From Planctomycetota bacterium (lineage in GTDB: Bacteria > Planctomycetota > Phycisphaerae > UBA1845 > PWPN01), in NCBI GenBank assembly GCA_016209665.1, contig JACQVT010000395.1:1-5707 (forward strand): a stretch of 5,707 nucleotides of DNA, written 5' to 3'. The translations under genes were made by a program, and so were the position numbers. The notes beneath the pieces are model-generated. The model had not been told where the DNA came from. It did no database searches and worked only from the letters and a program-made list of their open reading frames with translations. Shown here in pieces: positions 4,580 through 5,707 of the stretch. Each line of letters opens with the position of its first letter. Position 1 is the stretch's first letter.

Positions 4580-5707
4580 GTGGACAGCACGTTTTTCGAT
4601 GGTCTGAAGCGGCGCGTCGGGTTCACCCGGCAGGATGCCGACAACATCCGTCGGCTGTGGGGCGTACTCGCCTCGCAGGTCGAGGCGGTGACCGGTCGTT
4701 TTCACGAATGGCTGCTCGCCGACCCGCAGGCCCGGGCGATCTTCACCAGCGAGGCTCAGTTGGAGTCCCAGCGACGGGCCTTTGCCAACTGGCTCGCCGA
4801 GCTGTTCACCGGAAACTACGACTTCGAGTATTTCCAGCGGCGGATCGACATCGGCCGCACGCACGTTCGCGTCGGCCTGCCGCAGCACCACATGTTCACG
4901 GCCATGGAGGTCGTCTGGCACGAGCTGCAGGGGCGCATCCGCCAATCGGGCCTGTCCGACGCCGAGGCCTGCCTCGAGTCGTTGCATCGGCTGCTGGCGC
5001 TCGAGACTGCGGTCATGCTCGAGTCCTACAAGAACTACTACTCACAGCAAGTCCGCGAGGAGGAGCGGACCGTGGTCGAGGAGAAGCTGACTCGCTCCGA
5101 GCACCTGGCCCAGCTTGGTCAGCTCGCGGCCTCGCTGGCCCACGAGATCAAGAATCCCCTGGCGGGCATCAGTGGGGCGATCCAGGTGATCCGCGACCAG
5201 ATGGAGGGCGACGACCCGCGCCAGGCGGTGATTCGCGAGATTCTCGGGCAGATCGGCCGTCTCGACGCGACGGTGAAGGACCTGCTGGTGTACGCCCGGC
5301 CGCGGCCGCCGGAGTTCCGCCCCTGCGACCTGGTGGCCATGACGCACCGCGTGCTCAAGCTCATCGGCGAGGCTCCCCCGATGCGGAACGTGCCCGTTCG
5401 GGTGAACGCCGAGCCGCCGGTGCCGCCGGTGCCCGCCGACCTCCGCCAGATCGAGCAGTTGATGATGAACCTGCTGCTCAACGCCGCCCACGCCTGCCGG
5501 GCCGGAGGTGCGATCGAGGTCAACATTTCCTCGATTGACCGCAAGGCGGTCTTCGAGATTGTGGATACCGGGGCGGGCATGACGCCGGAGGTCGTCGCCC
5601 GGGCGTTCGAGCCGTTCTTCACCACCAAGGCCAGGGGCACGGGCCTGGGTCTGCCGATCTGCAAGCGGATCGTCGAGGTCCACGGCGGAACCATCACTCT
5701 CGACAGC
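4580..5707 (+). CDS. Globin-coupled sensor histidine kinase (3' end beyond window)
   Basis: The open frame from GTG 4580 to the window edge encodes 376 residues. Residues 1-155 form a sensor globin (protoglobin type): FFDGLKRRVGFT near the N-terminus, LFTGNYDFEYFQRRIDIG (75-92), then H95 in RTHVRVGLP, the predicted proximal heme ligand. A short coiled coil (155-175) leads to HisKA with H188 in ASLAHEIKNPLAG as the phosphorylated histidine. The HATPase domain has N297/N301 in NLLLNAAHA, DTGAGM (329-334), FEPFFTTK (343-350) and GTGLGL (353-358). The kinase half is NtrB/ZraS-like. The layout matches the Anaeromyxobacter oxygen sensor AfGcHK (proximal H99, phospho-H183). The position expected for the distal B10 tyrosine is H42. 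GTG 4580 is the first start after an in-frame TGA (4550-4552), and the globin fold begins at once. Only the last HATPase strands and any C-terminal receiver domain are missing. Confidence 0.92.
   Translation, partial: MDSTFFDGLKRRVGFTRQDADNIRRLWGVLASQVEAVTGRFHEWLLADPQARAIFTSEAQLESQRRAFANWLAELFTGNYDFEYFQRRIDIGRTHVRVGLPQHHMFTAMEVVWHELQGRIRQSGLSDAEACLESLHRLLALETAVMLESYKNYYSQQVREEERTVVEEKLTRSEHLAQLGQLAASLAHEIKNPLAGISGAIQVIRDQMEGDDPRQAVIREILGQIGRLDATVKDLLVYARPRPPEFRPCDLVAMTHRVLKLIGEAPPMRNVPVRVNAEPPVPPVPADLRQIEQLMMNLLLNAAHACRAGGAIEVNISSIDRKAVFEIVDTGAGMTPEVVARAFEPFFTTKARGTGLGLPICKRIVEVHGGTITLDS

Noticed and set aside
4657..5538. Plus-strand 293-codon ATG frame inside the globin-coupled kinase
   Set aside because: It is an off-frame Arg/Pro/Ala-rich translation. 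The GTG 4580 frame contains all globin and kinase motifs without interruption.
1..5707. tRNA, rRNA, riboswitch or insertion-sequence genes
   Set aside because: No cloverleaf, rRNA segment, known riboswitch core or transposase frame could be recognised by eye on either strand.

Overview
The window is a GC-rich stretch of bacterial chromosome with short genes on both strands, several GTG starts, and palindromic or tandem repeats in nearly every intergenic gap. Together with a coproheme-pathway ChdC/HemQ enzyme, a DUF1648 membrane protein and a nucleotidyltransferase/coiled-coil gene pair, this style suggests a Planctomycetota-type genome, perhaps Phycisphaerae-like. That placement is inferred from gene content and repeat style; the window has no rRNA or marker gene to confirm it.

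Layout from left to right: (1) two 36-bp tandem repeats at the left edge. (2) A minus-strand two-gene operon: a small nucleotidyltransferase-like protein that looks internally shortened, overlapped by a 66-residue coiled-coil partner. (3) A heptamer repeat array upstream of that operon, then a good sigma-70-type promoter driving plus-strand chdC/hemQ. (4) A minus-strand DUF1648 membrane protein converging on chdC, with a 36-bp imperfect inverted repeat built of octamers between them. (5) A plus-strand cytoplasmic GAF histidine kinase of the NarL-partner type. (6) A convergent gap holding a 26-bp inverted repeat with one mismatch. (7) A minus-strand 110-residue protein with a four-cysteine motif. 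(8) Diverging from it, a globin-coupled sensor histidine kinase that begins with GTG and runs off the right edge.

The functional theme is heme and signalling. ChdC makes protoheme, and the last gene uses heme in a globin domain to control a histidine kinase. A second kinase of a different family lies between them. No response regulator is visible, so both kinases are orphans within this window. The points most worth following are the globin-coupled kinase (its B10 tyrosine appears replaced by histidine, and its start lies where a perfect TATAAT box would place the transcript start), the divergent Cys4 protein, and the repeat structures in the two convergent gaps.
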